This document shows, piece by piece, positions 1 through 8,645 of a DNA stretch of 64,000 nt. The position numbers and the translations under genes are program-made. Below the pieces are notes generated by a model. That model did not search any database. It had not been told where the DNA came from and saw only the letters and a program-made list of their open reading frames with translations. Within the stretch, counting starts at the first letter, position 1. Each line of letters begins with the position of its first letter. Source of the DNA: Chryseobacterium arachidis (GTDB lineage Bacteria > Bacteroidota > Bacteroidia > Flavobacteriales > Weeksellaceae); contig NZ_FQUT01000006.1 in assembly GCF_900129245.1 (NCBI RefSeq), forward strand, positions 1-64,000. Reading direction: 5' to 3'.

Positions 1-51
1 ATTTGTTCTGTTTACTTCTGCGCTACTGATCTACTCTCGTTTTCAGTGGGG

Positions 52-84
52 CAAAGATAGAACCTTTACCGCTACTCTTCCAAA
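52..84 (-). promoter_or_regulatory. Leftward Bacteroidota-type promoter at the window edge
   Basis: On the minus strand TATCTTTG (59 down to 52) matches the -7 consensus TAnnTTTG, and TTTG at 84-81 lies 21 bases upstream as a -33 box. Transcription would start in the mid 40s and leave the window at its left end. The leader begins CCCCACTGAAAACG. Such a strong promoter with a long leader could serve a stable-RNA operon outside the window, but this is a guess. Confidence 0.45.
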
Positions 85-497
85 TATATTTAACATAAAA
101 TTCAATTTTGATTCATATTTAAGGGTAACTCTCTGTTTTTGTGGGAGAATAATTTTATGTTTTTTAAACTAACGTTTGATAAAGGATGGATTGGGTGACA
201 CAAAGGTGCTTGAATTAGAAAAGATAAAGGAAAAAGAAAGGTTCTTGGGAGGAAATATGATCTGTTTAGAATCAGAGTAATTGTTTTTATATAAAAATAA
301 TAATTGTAAACGCAATGACCACGAGGGTGGCTATTGTTGGCGTTTTATTTTTTATTCGCAAAGGCACTTCGTTCAGCAAATGATAACAAAAGGATATAAA
401 AATGGAGTTTTAATGATATCTTTTATTATCTTGAGATCAATCATGGAAATGAGATTTTTACAATACTCGTCTTGTAAATAGTGGATCGAAATTTTTT

Positions 498-530
498 CTC
501 TCGCAGATGGAGCAGATTGAGCAGATTTTT
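498..530. repeat. Short GCAGAT tandem repeat
   Basis: The unit GCAGAT plus three or four variable bases occurs three times in a row and ends in a T tract. It resembles the GCAGATT-type interspersed repeats common in flavobacterial spacers. No coding function is visible. Confidence 0.5.
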
Positions 531-667
531 TTTAAGGGAGTTTTATTTGCTTTGACTGAAGAATTGCTGATAGAGATTGCTTCGTCGCAGAGCTCCTTGA
601 AAGGATTTACGAAGCATATTGTTTTTATTTGGATAACAAGTTCTGTCGTAAGTACTACTATACAGAT

Positions 668-747
668 TAGGGCTCGCTCCCTAGCCCAGATTGAAACGGC
701 ATCCTTTTTCGGGGCGGCCGCAGCGAAGCGGATGCCGTCACGAAAAA
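668..747. repeat. Two adjacent hairpins (TAGGG/CCCTA and CGGCATCC/GGATGCCG)
   Basis: The first hairpin pairs TAGGG (668-672) with CCCTA (679-683). The second pairs CGGCATCC (697-704) with GGATGCCG (730-737); its apical part is GC-rich (GGGGCGGCCGCAGCG) in an otherwise AT-rich region. A further match pairs TTTTTCG (705-711) with CGAAAAA (741-747). Together this looks like one composite palindromic repeat of the REP type. It is not next to a gene end, so a terminator role is unlikely. Confidence 0.5.
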
Positions 748-988
748 GATACAGTGGAAAGATGGAAGTAGCTCTTAAGAAATTGCAAAAAGTTGGAGAG
801 TTTAAGAGTTTGTGGGCGAGTTTGTGAGTTTGAGAGCGGGAAATTTAAGGATAACAGGATGTCGTATTAGATTTTCCTGATATTGATGTTATGTTTTGGA
901 ATGTTTTAAAGTTGAGATCATTCGTCGCTACGCTCCTCGTAAGAACAAGGAGTTACCCTATATCGTTTAAAAAATGAAAAAGCAGAGT

Positions 989-1675
989 TTAGTTACCCTG
1001 CTTTTCTTTATTATATATAGCACTTAAAAATTCTGCGTATGATTTTTCGAGTCCGATGATGTCGCCGCTTTTTAAATTTAATCCTCCTACTCCACTTTCG
1101 TCGGATTTTATTTTTGTTGCTGAAATCTGAAAATACTGATTGGAACTGTTTTCTTTTGTCTGTGTTTTAATAGTGGAACCCAACAGCTTTTTAGTGGATA
1201 TTGTGTAAACTTCCCCTGGAATTGTCTTGATAACTATGTAAGATCTTGGTGAAAGAATATAATCTTTTTTATTGATGTTAATTTTCTGTTCTTTTTCGGA
1301 TGATGCAAAGATGTACATATTACCTGTCTGATCAGACAATTTTTCTTTGGGCAAATAATATAAGCTCAAACGATAGTGTGCCGGATCAAAGTTTTGGGGC
1401 GATCCATCAACATTGTCAAATGGTTTCACTGTAAAAGTGTTGGCGCCGATTTCTTTTGCCTTTTTATATATCATCGAAAAAACTTCATCATCATATTTTG
1501 AGAAACCCTGGACTTCGATTTCTCCCAAATATTCGGCATCTTTTATTTCTTCATTAATCTTATATAAGAATTTCTCTACATTTTCCTTCGTTTTTTCAAC
1601 TTTTGTTAAGTACACATTTTGTGCATTAAAAAAATGAATTAGAAAAACGGAAATGAGAATTAATATTTTTTTCAT
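989..1675 (-). CDS. Secreted protein of unknown function
   Basis: A 228-residue protein starting at ATG with a clear Sec signal peptide: MKK, then a hydrophobic run, with likely cleavage after FFNAQ, as is usual in Flavobacteriia. The mature part is mixed alpha/beta and lysine-rich. A central segment reads like a small envelope-stress or heavy-metal-binding fold (EIEVQGFSKYDDEVFSMIY, then KAKEIGANTFTVKPFD), which loosely resembles YbjQ/DUF-type lipoproteins that carry an EIGAN motif. I do not recognise the family. It lies 10 bases downstream of rfbD on the same strand and may be cotranscribed with it. Confidence 0.75.
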   Translation of the reverse strand: MKKILILISVFLIHFFNAQNVYLTKVEKTKENVEKFLYKINEEIKDAEYLGEIEVQGFSKYDDEVFSMIYKKAKEIGANTFTVKPFDNVDGSPQNFDPAHYRLSLYYLPKEKLSDQTGNMYIFASSEKEQKININKKDYILSPRSYIVIKTIPGEVYTISTKKLLGSTIKTQTKENSSNQYFQISATKIKSDESGVGGLNLKSGDIIGLEKSYAEFLSAIYNKEKQGN

Positions 1676-1685
1676 TCTTTACTAA

Positions 1686-2546
1686 TTATTTTGAAAGGAT
1701 TTCCACACATTCTTCCAGACTGTTTTCCCAATGCTTAGGTTCGATTTTATAGGTTTCTTCAATTTTATCCAAACACATCGTACTTCTTTTCGGTCTTTTT
1801 GCCGGAGTTGGGTATTGTTCGGTAGTTAACGGATTCAATTTAATGGTAGATCCAGAAAATTCTGCGATTTTTTTAGCAAATTCGAACCATGTTGTTTCCG
1901 GATAATTTGAGAAATGAAAAATGCCGTATGTTTTTTGTGGAGCTTCGATGATATTCATGATGGCTTCTGCTAAATCATTGGCATTCGTAGGTTGCCCAAA
2001 CTGATCAGATACGATTCCCAATTCGTCTTTTTGAGAGAAAAGATTCAGCATCGTTTTCACAAAATTTTTGTTGAATTCAGAATATAGCCACGAGGTTCTT
2101 AAAATAATTGTTTTCGGATTGATTTCCAAAGCCAGTTCCTCCCCCTTTAACTTTGATTCCCCATACACTCCGATTGGACTTGTGAAATCGTCTTCAGAAT
2201 AGCACAAATTGGTTTCACCATCGAAAACATAATCTGTGGAAACGTGAATAAAAGTTGTTTTAAAATCCTTACAAGCCTGAGCAAGATAAGCAACACCTTC
2301 AGCATTTACCCTAAAAGCTTTCTCTTTTTCCGTTTCGGCGAGATCTACTGCCGTGTATGCGGATGCGTTGATACAAAAATCAGGTTTGTTGTCGTAGAAG
2401 AAGCTGGTGATCTGATCTTCGCTGGTGATATCCAATGTTTGGGAATCTGTAAAAGTGAACTCATAATCCAGCTCAAAATCGGGTGCAATCTTTCTGATGC
2501 AGTTTCCTAATTGTCCGTTTCCTCCAATGACTAAAATTTTTTTCAT
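1686..2546 (-). CDS. rfbD: dTDP-4-dehydrorhamnose reductase
   Basis: A 286-residue short-chain-dehydrogenase-fold enzyme, the usual length for RmlD/RfbD, which reduces dTDP-4-dehydro-L-rhamnose to dTDP-L-rhamnose for surface polysaccharides. The N-terminal GGNGQLG is the NADPH-binding glycine motif. STDYVFDG and the catalytic YGESKLKGE (YxxxK) follow at about 105-140, and RTSWLYS near 150 is typical of the family. The other rhamnose genes (rmlA, rmlB, rmlC) are not nearby. The start ATG overlaps the stop of the upstream thioesterase gene by one base (TAATG), so the two are translationally coupled. Cytosolic. Substrate assignment follows the family. Confidence 0.93.
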   Translation of the reverse strand: MKKILVIGGNGQLGNCIRKIAPDFELDYEFTFTDSQTLDITSEDQITSFFYDNKPDFCINASAYTAVDLAETEKEKAFRVNAEGVAYLAQACKDFKTTFIHVSTDYVFDGETNLCYSEDDFTSPIGVYGESKLKGEELALEINPKTIILRTSWLYSEFNKNFVKTMLNLFSQKDELGIVSDQFGQPTNANDLAEAIMNIIEAPQKTYGIFHFSNYPETTWFEFAKKIAEFSGSTIKLNPLTTEQYPTPAKRPKRSTMCLDKIEETYKIEPKHWENSLEECVEILSK

Positions 2547-3031
2547 TATGAATTTTTTGCGTTTTGTACTCTTAAAAATTTAACTCTTGACTGGAACTCT
2601 TTCTGTTCCAGATCGACATAAAATTTGTTGAATGTCTCTTTGATATCTTCGGGATGAACTTCCGATCTTCTTGTCTTCACATTAAAATAGATCACCGTAA
2701 CCCACAAGACCGCATGAATTGTTTTTTCATCTGAACTTTTCATCAAGATTTCAACTTTTGCGGTTCTTTCTCCTACTTCAATAGTCTTGCTGCTGATCAC
2801 AACCGAGGTATTATAGCGTACTTCTTTCAGGTAAGCTATTTCGTTCTGAATTGCAATCCACGTACAACCGGTCTTCTTTGTATATTCTTCGTAGGTAAAA
2901 CCATAAAATGTTTCCACATGATCTTCCCTTGCATTGAACATATAGTCCAGATATTTTACATTATTTAAATGACCGATCGGATCGCAATCGCTAAAGCGCA
3001 CCTTTACCGTGGTTGATACTTCTCTTTCCAT
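2546..3031 (-). CDS. Acyl-CoA thioesterase, 4HBT hotdog family
   Basis: A 161-residue single hotdog domain. The N-terminal motif VRFSDCDPIGHLNNVKYLDY matches the YbgC/FatA-type 4HBT signature DxDxxGHxNNxxY, in which the Asp activates water for hydrolysis of acyl-CoA or acyl-ACP thioesters. The length fits a stand-alone enzyme. It is coupled by a one-base overlap to rfbD, and the pair may share a transcript with the OmpH/BamA run upstream, although a hairpin at 3043-3070 lies in between. The acyl substrate cannot be read from the sequence. Confidence 0.85.
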   Translation of the reverse strand: MEREVSTTVKVRFSDCDPIGHLNNVKYLDYMFNAREDHVETFYGFTYEEYTKKTGCTWIAIQNEIAYLKEVRYNTSVVISSKTIEVGERTAKVEILMKSSDEKTIHAVLWVTVIYFNVKTRRSEVHPEDIKETFNKFYVDLEQKEFQSRVKFLRVQNAKNS

Positions 3032-3042
3032 TCTGCAAAAAT

Positions 3043-3070
3043 AAAAAAACCACCTCGATGAGAGATGGTT
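3043..3070 (-). terminator. Rho-independent terminator downstream of the OmpH gene
   Basis: Read on the minus strand, AACCATCT and AGGTGGTT form a stem with one mismatch around a short loop, directly followed by a run of seven T. It lies 30 bases past the stop of the OmpH-like gene and ahead of the thioesterase gene. Confidence 0.6.
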
Positions 3071-3100
3071 ATTTTATAAATGTTTGTTAATTTCTAACAA

Positions 3101-3604
3101 TTATTGAATACCTAATTCTTTTTTCACAGCTGCAGTAGCGTCCGCACCTCCTTTGAATACGAAAGCTGCAGAGTTTGCATCCATAATATATTCGTATCCG
3201 TTTGCTTTAGCAACTTTAGATACTGCATCGTTCAGTTTTTTCTCGATTGGTTCATAAGCTACATCTTGTTTCGCCACAAAATCTTTCTGAGCTTTATCAT
3301 TCATCTGCTGGATTTCTTCCTGCATTTTTGCTAATTCTGCTTCTCTAGCTTTGTTCTCATCAGCAGTTTTCTTAGGAGCTTCTTCAGAATATTGCTTTAG
3401 TTTTGCCTGTCCTGCATCCGCTTTTTTCTTGATTTCCGCTTGTTTAGTATCTAAGAAAGCTTTAAGATCAGTATCCGCTTTTTTCTTTTCAGGCATTGCA
3501 TTAAGAACACCTATAACGTCTAAAGTAGCAATTTTTTGAGCTTTTGCCATACCTACCGATACAACCATCATTACCGCTGCAAATAATACACTTAATTTTT
3601 TCAT
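3101..3604 (-). CDS. OmpH/Skp family periplasmic chaperone
   Basis: A 167-residue protein with a signal peptide (MKKLSVLFAAVMMVVSV, cleavage near AKA-Q). The body is a long lysine- and glutamate-rich coiled coil (about residues 45-130), flanked by the short beta segments IATLDVIGVLNAMPEKK at the N-terminus and YEYIMDANSAAFVFKG near the C-terminus. This is the layout of OmpH/Skp, the trimeric holdase that carries unfolded outer membrane proteins to BamA. It lies downstream of a second OmpH paralogue and bamA, as in most Bacteroidota. A 60-base spacer separates it from the paralogue, so it may have its own promoter as well. Confidence 0.9.
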   Translation of the reverse strand: MKKLSVLFAAVMMVVSVGMAKAQKIATLDVIGVLNAMPEKKKADTDLKAFLDTKQAEIKKKADAGQAKLKQYSEEAPKKTADENKAREAELAKMQEEIQQMNDKAQKDFVAKQDVAYEPIEKKLNDAVSKVAKANGYEYIMDANSAAFVFKGGADATAAVKKELGIQ

Positions 3605-3667
3605 AATTGGTAAAATAAATAATTTAATTTGTTTTTTAGATCTGTAAATGTAATAAAAGTTAAACTT

Positions 3668-4213
3668 TTATTTTTTTCCTTTAGATTTTTCCTTTTTCGT
3701 GGTATCCTTTAATAAAATATCTAATACTTTGTCTGAATAGTCGAATCTTTTCTGAAGGAAAAGAACATTGTTACTTGTTTTATCAAGAACTATGCCTATC
3801 CCATTTTTCTCGGCCATCGTCTGTATAGCCCCCCAAATCTGATCCTGGAAAGGCTGTACAAGATTGGTTCTCAGTTTTTTAATCTCGCCTGTTGCTCCGA
3901 AACGTAAGCTGGTAGTGGTCTTAATATTCTTGTCGAGATCCATTACTTCTTTTTCTCTAAGCTTCAGCTGATCGCCAATTAAAAGCACTTTTTCACTTTC
4001 AAATGCAGATCTCTTACGTTCATATTCTGACTGTAGATTTTGCAATTCAGACTGCCACGTATCAATTTGAGCATTTAATCTCGCTTCCGCTTCTTTATAT
4101 TGCGGCATTTTATTTAAGATATAATCTGTATCCACAACTCCTACTTTCTGAGCATTGCTGACTCCGAAAATCAAAAGTAGAATAAACGAAAAAACGATTT
4201 TAAAATTTTTCAT
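3668..4213 (-). CDS. OmpH/Skp family periplasmic chaperone, second paralogue
   Basis: From the ATG at 4213 the protein has 181 residues and starts MKNFKIVFSFILL, a good signal peptide. The longer frame to 4258 would overlap bamA and bury the signal, so I reject it. The mature protein has the OmpH layout: KVGVVDTDYILNKMPQYKE, a coiled coil at about 45-120, then IGIVLDKTSNNVLFL. The tail is very basic (KDTTKKEKSKGKK), unlike the first paralogue. The gene starts 8 bases after the bamA stop, so it is surely cotranscribed with bamA and probably supplies substrates to the same Bam machinery. Confidence 0.9.
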   Translation of the reverse strand: MKNFKIVFSFILLLIFGVSNAQKVGVVDTDYILNKMPQYKEAEARLNAQIDTWQSELQNLQSEYERKRSAFESEKVLLIGDQLKLREKEVMDLDKNIKTTTSLRFGATGEIKKLRTNLVQPFQDQIWGAIQTMAEKNGIGIVLDKTSNNVLFLQKRFDYSDKVLDILLKDTTKKEKSKGKK

Positions 4214-4221
4214 ATAATAGG

Positions 4222-6759
4222 TTATAATGATTGGTTCATCAAGAAGTGTGTCTTCCATCCTGAAGGCTCAGTTCCTGTAACTGTTTTATCGAATCCGTAA
4301 GCGAAATCAAATCCAATCAAACCAAATGCTCCCATATAAACTCTTACCCCAACACCCACTGATCTTTTCAACTGGAATGGATTATAATTACCCCAAGAAT
4401 TCCATACGTTACCTCCTTCCGCAAACGTTAAGGCATAAATTTTTGCCGTCTGGTTCAATGAAATCGGGTATCTCAATTCTAACGTAAATCTATTGTAAAT
4501 AGTACCTCCCCCTGTTGGAGTAATATCTTCAGAGGTTCCTCCGTACGTAGAAGCATTTTCATAACCTCTTAAAGGAATAAGCTCTCTACCATCGTATCTG
4601 CCCCCAAATAATCCGGTACCTCCCACATAGAATCTTTCAAACGGCGGAGCACCCAGGTTTTTGTTGTACCCATCCATGAATCCCATTTCGGCAGAAGATC
4701 TAAGTACCAGTTTTCCAACAATCTCGTTGTATACATCTGCCTTAAACTTCACTTTATAGAATTCCATCCACTTATATTTTTCTGTAGGACTCATTGTTGA
4801 ATAATCCTTGTTATTAAACGCAGAATATGGCAACGTGAATTTCAGGGAAAGATCTAAATTGGAACCTGTAGTCGGGAAAATCGGGTCAATCCCTGCAGAG
4901 TTTCTGCTTAATCCTAGGTTGATACTTAAGTTATTGGCAGAACCATAATATTCTGTAGCATCCCCGAACTGGAAAGGATAATTTTTGAAATCATACTTTT
5001 GGTACTGAAGACCTGTGTATAATGAAAAATAATCATCCGGCCATCTCAATTGTCTGTTTAATCCTGCAGATGCGGAGAAAATGTTCAATTTCTGAGAAGA
5101 TCCGTATACATCGGAATACTTAACTCTTGAGTTATTTAAACTTACAGATAAAGCTGTAGGTCTTACTCCGAACAACCAAGGTTCAGTAAATGAAACCCCG
5201 TAATTCTGGAAATATTGTCCAGCCTGTGCCTGAAGCGATAACGTCTGTCCGTCACCCTGAGGTACTGGTTTAAAGTCTTTAAATTTCAGGAAATTCTTTA
5301 AGGAGAAGTTGTTGAACGTTAATCCCAAAGTTCCGATAAAGCTGTTACCTCCGTAACCTGCCTGTAACTGAACCTGAGAAGAACCTTTCTCTACCAGCTT
5401 CCAATTGATATCCACCGTATTATCCTGCTGATTGGGCTGAATATCCTGACCCACCTGCTGCGGATCAAAGAACTGCATTCCCGCTAAATCGAAATAGGTT
5501 CTTTTAATATCACTTTTAGCGAAAAGGTTACCCGGCTTCGTTCTTAAAGCTCTCAAAATAACGTGGTCGTGAGTAGTTGTATTCCCTTCCCATGTTACTC
5601 TGTTCCAAGCCGCTTTTTCTCCTTCATTGATACGGATTTCCAGGTTGATCTTATCTCCGTTCACCGATTTTTCAACAGGTGTTACGTTTGAGAAAAGATA
5701 ACCGTTGTTCATGTAGATGGATTTGATATCAGAATCATCTTCTTTACCACCATCTTCACCTACTTTTTTATTGAAACCTACCGCATCGTAGATATCTCCT
5801 TTTTTATAACCTAAATGTCTTTGCAAATATTCTGTAGGATAAACTGTATTTCCGGTAAAGGTAATATCACCGATGTAATATTGCTTCCCTTCGTTTAATT
5901 TTACATTAATTTCGTAATTGTTTCTCTTGTTTCTCCAAACAGAATCGGAAACAATTGCTGCGTCTCTGTATCCCAGAGAGTTGTAATAATTGATCAGGTT
6001 TTGTTTGTCTTCCTGATATTTTTCTTCAATGAATTTTGACGATTTTAAAATACCACCAATCCCGAATCTTCTCTGTTTTGTTTCCTTAAAAGCACTTTTT
6101 CTAAGCTTTCTGTCGGTAACAAACGTGTTTCCCTCAAACTCGATATGATCGATTTTAATTCTTTTACCTTTATCAACATTGATCGTCCAGTCTACTAAAT
6201 TAGGATCACCAGCATTTACTTTATCTTCGATGGTAATTTTGGCATCTGCATACCCTTTTTTAATAAAATCTTTAGGAATATTTGTTTTAAGACTTGAAAC
6301 CAAGTTTTGCGTAATCTTAGTTCCCGGCTTCAGATTATTATCTTTGGCCATCTTTTCGTTTTTGGATTTCCCGATACCTTTTCCTTTAAATTTCACTTCG
6401 CCAAGGTCTTTCAGATCCTGCAGGTAAAATCTTAAGATTACTGTTTCGCCTTCTATACTTTGTACATACACTTCAACCTCAGAAAAAGACTGGGTATCCC
6501 AAAGTTTTTTTACAGCGTTACTGATTTTTTGTCCCGGAATGTCTACAGATTCTCCTTTGGATAAACCTGTAAATCTCAAGATCTGAGCCGGTGTATATTT
6601 TTTAACCCCATCTACAACGATGTCTTTCAATGTATATGTTCCAGCCTGGTTTTCTGCGTGTACAGAGTTGCTCACCTGTGTGCTGTCCTGTGGAGTTACC
6701 TGTCCATAAAAATGTGCAGAAGCAACAAACATAATGATGGGTAATAGTCTAAACTTCAT
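4222..6759 (-). CDS. bamA: Outer membrane protein assembly factor BamA
   Basis: An 845-residue Omp85 protein with signal peptide (cleavage near FYG-Q). Residues of about 40-440 hold POTRA domains, seen as repeated patterns such as IKIDHIEFEGNTFVTDRKLR and YYIGDITFTGNTVYPTEYL. Residues from about 460 to the end form the 16-strand barrel, with the Omp85 motifs LFGGRYDGRELIPLRGYE and VGVGVRVYMGAFGLIGFDF. BamA inserts beta-barrel proteins into the outer membrane and is essential. It sits between uppS and two OmpH chaperone genes, a conserved Bacteroidota arrangement. The last residues (HFLMNQSL) lack the terminal aromatic residue seen in proteobacterial barrels. Confidence 0.96.
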   Translation of the reverse strand: MKFRLLPIIMFVASAHFYGQVTPQDSTQVSNSVHAENQAGTYTLKDIVVDGVKKYTPAQILRFTGLSKGESVDIPGQKISNAVKKLWDTQSFSEVEVYVQSIEGETVILRFYLQDLKDLGEVKFKGKGIGKSKNEKMAKDNNLKPGTKITQNLVSSLKTNIPKDFIKKGYADAKITIEDKVNAGDPNLVDWTINVDKGKRIKIDHIEFEGNTFVTDRKLRKSAFKETKQRRFGIGGILKSSKFIEEKYQEDKQNLINYYNSLGYRDAAIVSDSVWRNKRNNYEINVKLNEGKQYYIGDITFTGNTVYPTEYLQRHLGYKKGDIYDAVGFNKKVGEDGGKEDDSDIKSIYMNNGYLFSNVTPVEKSVNGDKINLEIRINEGEKAAWNRVTWEGNTTTHDHVILRALRTKPGNLFAKSDIKRTYFDLAGMQFFDPQQVGQDIQPNQQDNTVDINWKLVEKGSSQVQLQAGYGGNSFIGTLGLTFNNFSLKNFLKFKDFKPVPQGDGQTLSLQAQAGQYFQNYGVSFTEPWLFGVRPTALSVSLNNSRVKYSDVYGSSQKLNIFSASAGLNRQLRWPDDYFSLYTGLQYQKYDFKNYPFQFGDATEYYGSANNLSINLGLSRNSAGIDPIFPTTGSNLDLSLKFTLPYSAFNNKDYSTMSPTEKYKWMEFYKVKFKADVYNEIVGKLVLRSSAEMGFMDGYNKNLGAPPFERFYVGGTGLFGGRYDGRELIPLRGYENASTYGGTSEDITPTGGGTIYNRFTLELRYPISLNQTAKIYALTFAEGGNVWNSWGNYNPFQLKRSVGVGVRVYMGAFGLIGFDFAYGFDKTVTGTEPSGWKTHFLMNQSL

Positions 6760-6787
6760 TTTATCGTAGTCTTTCTTTTCTTAAATT

Positions 6788-7537
6788 TTACTGTATTTTT
6801 ATTTGTTCACCGGTCATTCCGAACCTTCTTTCTTTGTTTTGATAGTCTACAATACACTGAAAGAAAATATCTTTGGTAAAGTCCGGCCACAGAACATTTA
6901 AAAACTGCAGCTCTGCATAAGCGATCTGCCAAAGGAGGAAGTTGCTGATTCTTATTTCGCCGCTGGTTCTGATTAATAAATCAACGGGCGGAAAATCTTT
7001 AGTATACAGATAGCTTTCGAATAATTTCTCATCGATATTCTCTGTTTCTATTTTTCCTTCTTTTACATCTTCGCTGATGTTTTTTACGGCATTCAGTATT
7101 TCGTTTTGCGATCCGTAGCTGATCGCCAATACCAAATTACCTTTTGTGTTTTCTTTTGTTAATTCCACCACCCTGAGAAGCTGATCTTTAACAAGTGGCG
7201 GCAGTTTATCAAGATTTCCAATAACGTGCATCCTCAGTCCTTTGCTGAAAATTTCTTCCGCTTCCAGCAACAAAGTTTCTACAAGTAAATTCATTAAAGT
7301 ATTTACTTCTTCTGCAGGACGGTTCCAATTTTCCGAGGAAAAGGTGTAAAGTGTTAAGTATGGAATATGTATTTCATTACAAGCATTAATGGCATTCCTT
7401 ACTGCATCAACGGCATTTCTGTGCCCGAAGGTTCTTTCTTCGCCACGGGATTTTGCCCACCTTCCGTTACCATCCATGATGATTGCAACATGCTTTGGTA
7501 AATTTTCCGGATCTATTTTATCTTTTATCAACGACAT
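6788..7537 (-). CDS. uppS: Isoprenyl transferase (undecaprenyl diphosphate synthase)
   Basis: A 249-residue cis-prenyltransferase that condenses farnesyl diphosphate with isopentenyl diphosphate to make the C55 carrier lipid for peptidoglycan and polysaccharides. The IIMDGNGRWA motif (catalytic Asp22) is followed by GHRNAVDAVR, TLYTFSSENW and the C-terminal RTSGEIRISNFLLWQ that binds diphosphate. I place the start at the ATG at 7537, one base after the stop of the upstream DUF6089 gene. A GTG at 7546 would add three residues and overlap that gene. Cytosolic or membrane-associated. It is followed by bamA after 28 bases. Confidence 0.96.
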   Translation of the reverse strand: MSLIKDKIDPENLPKHVAIIMDGNGRWAKSRGEERTFGHRNAVDAVRNAINACNEIHIPYLTLYTFSSENWNRPAEEVNTLMNLLVETLLLEAEEIFSKGLRMHVIGNLDKLPPLVKDQLLRVVELTKENTKGNLVLAISYGSQNEILNAVKNISEDVKEGKIETENIDEKLFESYLYTKDFPPVDLLIRTSGEIRISNFLLWQIAYAELQFLNVLWPDFTKDIFFQCIVDYQNKERRFGMTGEQIKIQ

Positions 7538-7538
7538 C

Positions 7539-8432
7539 TTAATCACAATAACACGGAGGTCTTCCGAAAGAATAAGTTAGCCCCAAGCTAAATGTATTCA
7601 ACCAATCTTTAGACTTCATATCTCCAACATTTCTATTTCCGCTAAGGGCAGCTTCCCTTTCTTTAGATACAATATAATACGCATCTGTCTGAAGTAAAGA
7701 TCCTCCCGTAACAGGACTTAATATATCTGAATTATATGTAGAAACAACGTCTTTATCCAATATTCTGCTGTAATCAAGCTGATCTGTAAGCGTATATCTG
7801 AATGTTGCTTCTGCAAAAATAGCCCAGTTGTAGTTAAATTTATATTTTAAACCTACTCCAAAAGGAATATTCATTGTAGTTTTTGTTCCTGTAGAATAAA
7901 CTGCTGTTGTGGTAAAATCCAATTCATTAATCGGAGCCTGCGCCACCCCATCAGCATCTCTTCTAAAGTCGTTCACCATCGTCGCTTTTGGAGCATCAAA
8001 GATCAAAGTCCCGATTCCCCCGAAAATGTATGGGCTTACCATACCTTTCTGCTCATTATTAACAGGGAAGAAATTGTATTCGAAAACCAAACTTGCTTCG
8101 TATATATTATTTTTCCCGTAAGAGTTTCTGTTTTGTCTGTACTCTTCTTTCGCAACTTTATCGTTAAACTGAACCTGGTTGTATCCAAGATCCAATCTTA
8201 CAGTCTGGTGAGGATTAAAATTAAACCTATATAAAATTCCCCCATAAAACGGAACTCCCCAATCAGAAGTCTTGCTTAAATCCAATGGCTTTTGTAAAAT
8301 ATAATTCGTTCTCCCTATATCCCCAACTAGGTTACTCATACCTAGACGAACTCCCAGTTCGTTTCTTTGAGCTTTAACACTTACCACAGTTCCTAGAGCG
8401 GCAAGGAAGCTAAACAATAATTTTCTATTCAT
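7539..8432 (-). CDS. DUF6089-type outer membrane beta-barrel protein
   Basis: From the ATG at 8432 the protein has 297 residues and begins MNRKLLFSFLAALGTVVSVKAQ, a signal peptide. The mature part alternates hydrophobic and polar residues in short strands ending in aromatics (VGLKYKFNYNWAIFAEATFRY), typical of a small outer membrane barrel. Genes of this type lie directly ahead of uppS and bamA in Flavobacteriia and are usually annotated DUF6089. A cysteine-containing end (PPCYCD) is a small oddity. The function is not known; position suggests a link with envelope biogenesis. The promoter at 8475-8482 would start this run. Confidence 0.85.
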   Translation of the reverse strand: MNRKLLFSFLAALGTVVSVKAQRNELGVRLGMSNLVGDIGRTNYILQKPLDLSKTSDWGVPFYGGILYRFNFNPHQTVRLDLGYNQVQFNDKVAKEEYRQNRNSYGKNNIYEASLVFEYNFFPVNNEQKGMVSPYIFGGIGTLIFDAPKATMVNDFRRDADGVAQAPINELDFTTTAVYSTGTKTTMNIPFGVGLKYKFNYNWAIFAEATFRYTLTDQLDYSRILDKDVVSTYNSDILSPVTGGSLLQTDAYYIVSKEREAALSGNRNVGDMKSKDWLNTFSLGLTYSFGRPPCYCD

Positions 8433-8474
8433 AAAAGAATATGGATTTATGGTTATTTTAAAATTTAATTTTTG

Positions 8475-8482
8475 CAAATATA
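8475..8482 (-). promoter_or_regulatory. -7 promoter box for the DUF6089-uppS-bamA-ompH run
   Basis: The minus strand reads TATATTTG, an exact TAnnTTTG box, 43 bases ahead of the DUF6089 start codon. A clear -33 TTTG is not evident, so the call rests on the -7 box and its position. Confidence 0.45.
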
Positions 8483-8616
8483 AAACTTTTTTATATTAAT
8501 GATAATCTTAATGTTTAGTTAAAAATAAACAAAAAAACATAATTTGTTATAAAGTAAACGACAAACTCGGCAAATTATTCTTTTTTTAATAGATTCAAAA
8601 TTATCATGATATAATA

Positions 8617-8640
8617 AACCCCCATTAAATGAGGGCTTAA
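8617..8640 (-). terminator. Possible terminator after the tyrosine-kinase gene
   Basis: Read on the minus strand, CCCTC and GGGGG pair around a seven-base loop just after the stop at 8646, followed by TTTATTAT. The stem is short and includes a G-U pair, so this is a weak call. Confidence 0.35.
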
Positions 8641-8645
8641 ATGTA

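Larger units (their letters stand above)
1..988. other. Gene-poor stretch made of degenerate repeats
   Basis: I see no credible gene here. The open frames present start at TTG or run through repeats and show no recognisable domain. What can be seen are repeat fragments: a GCAGAT tandem at 498-530, a piece resembling GAGATTGCTTCGTCGCAG at 573-590, two hairpins at 668-747, a GAGTTT-rich tandem at 797-836 and a GAGATCATTCGTCGCTACGC-like piece at about 914. Several resemble the repeat families seen further right in the window, so the region looks like an accumulation site for short interspersed repeats. The only likely functional signal is a leftward promoter at the left edge. Confidence 0.6.

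Noticed and set aside
507..827. Open frame of 106 codons on the plus strand
   Set aside because: It runs through a GCAGAT tandem, two hairpins and a GAGTTT tandem. It has no domain or composition of a real protein.
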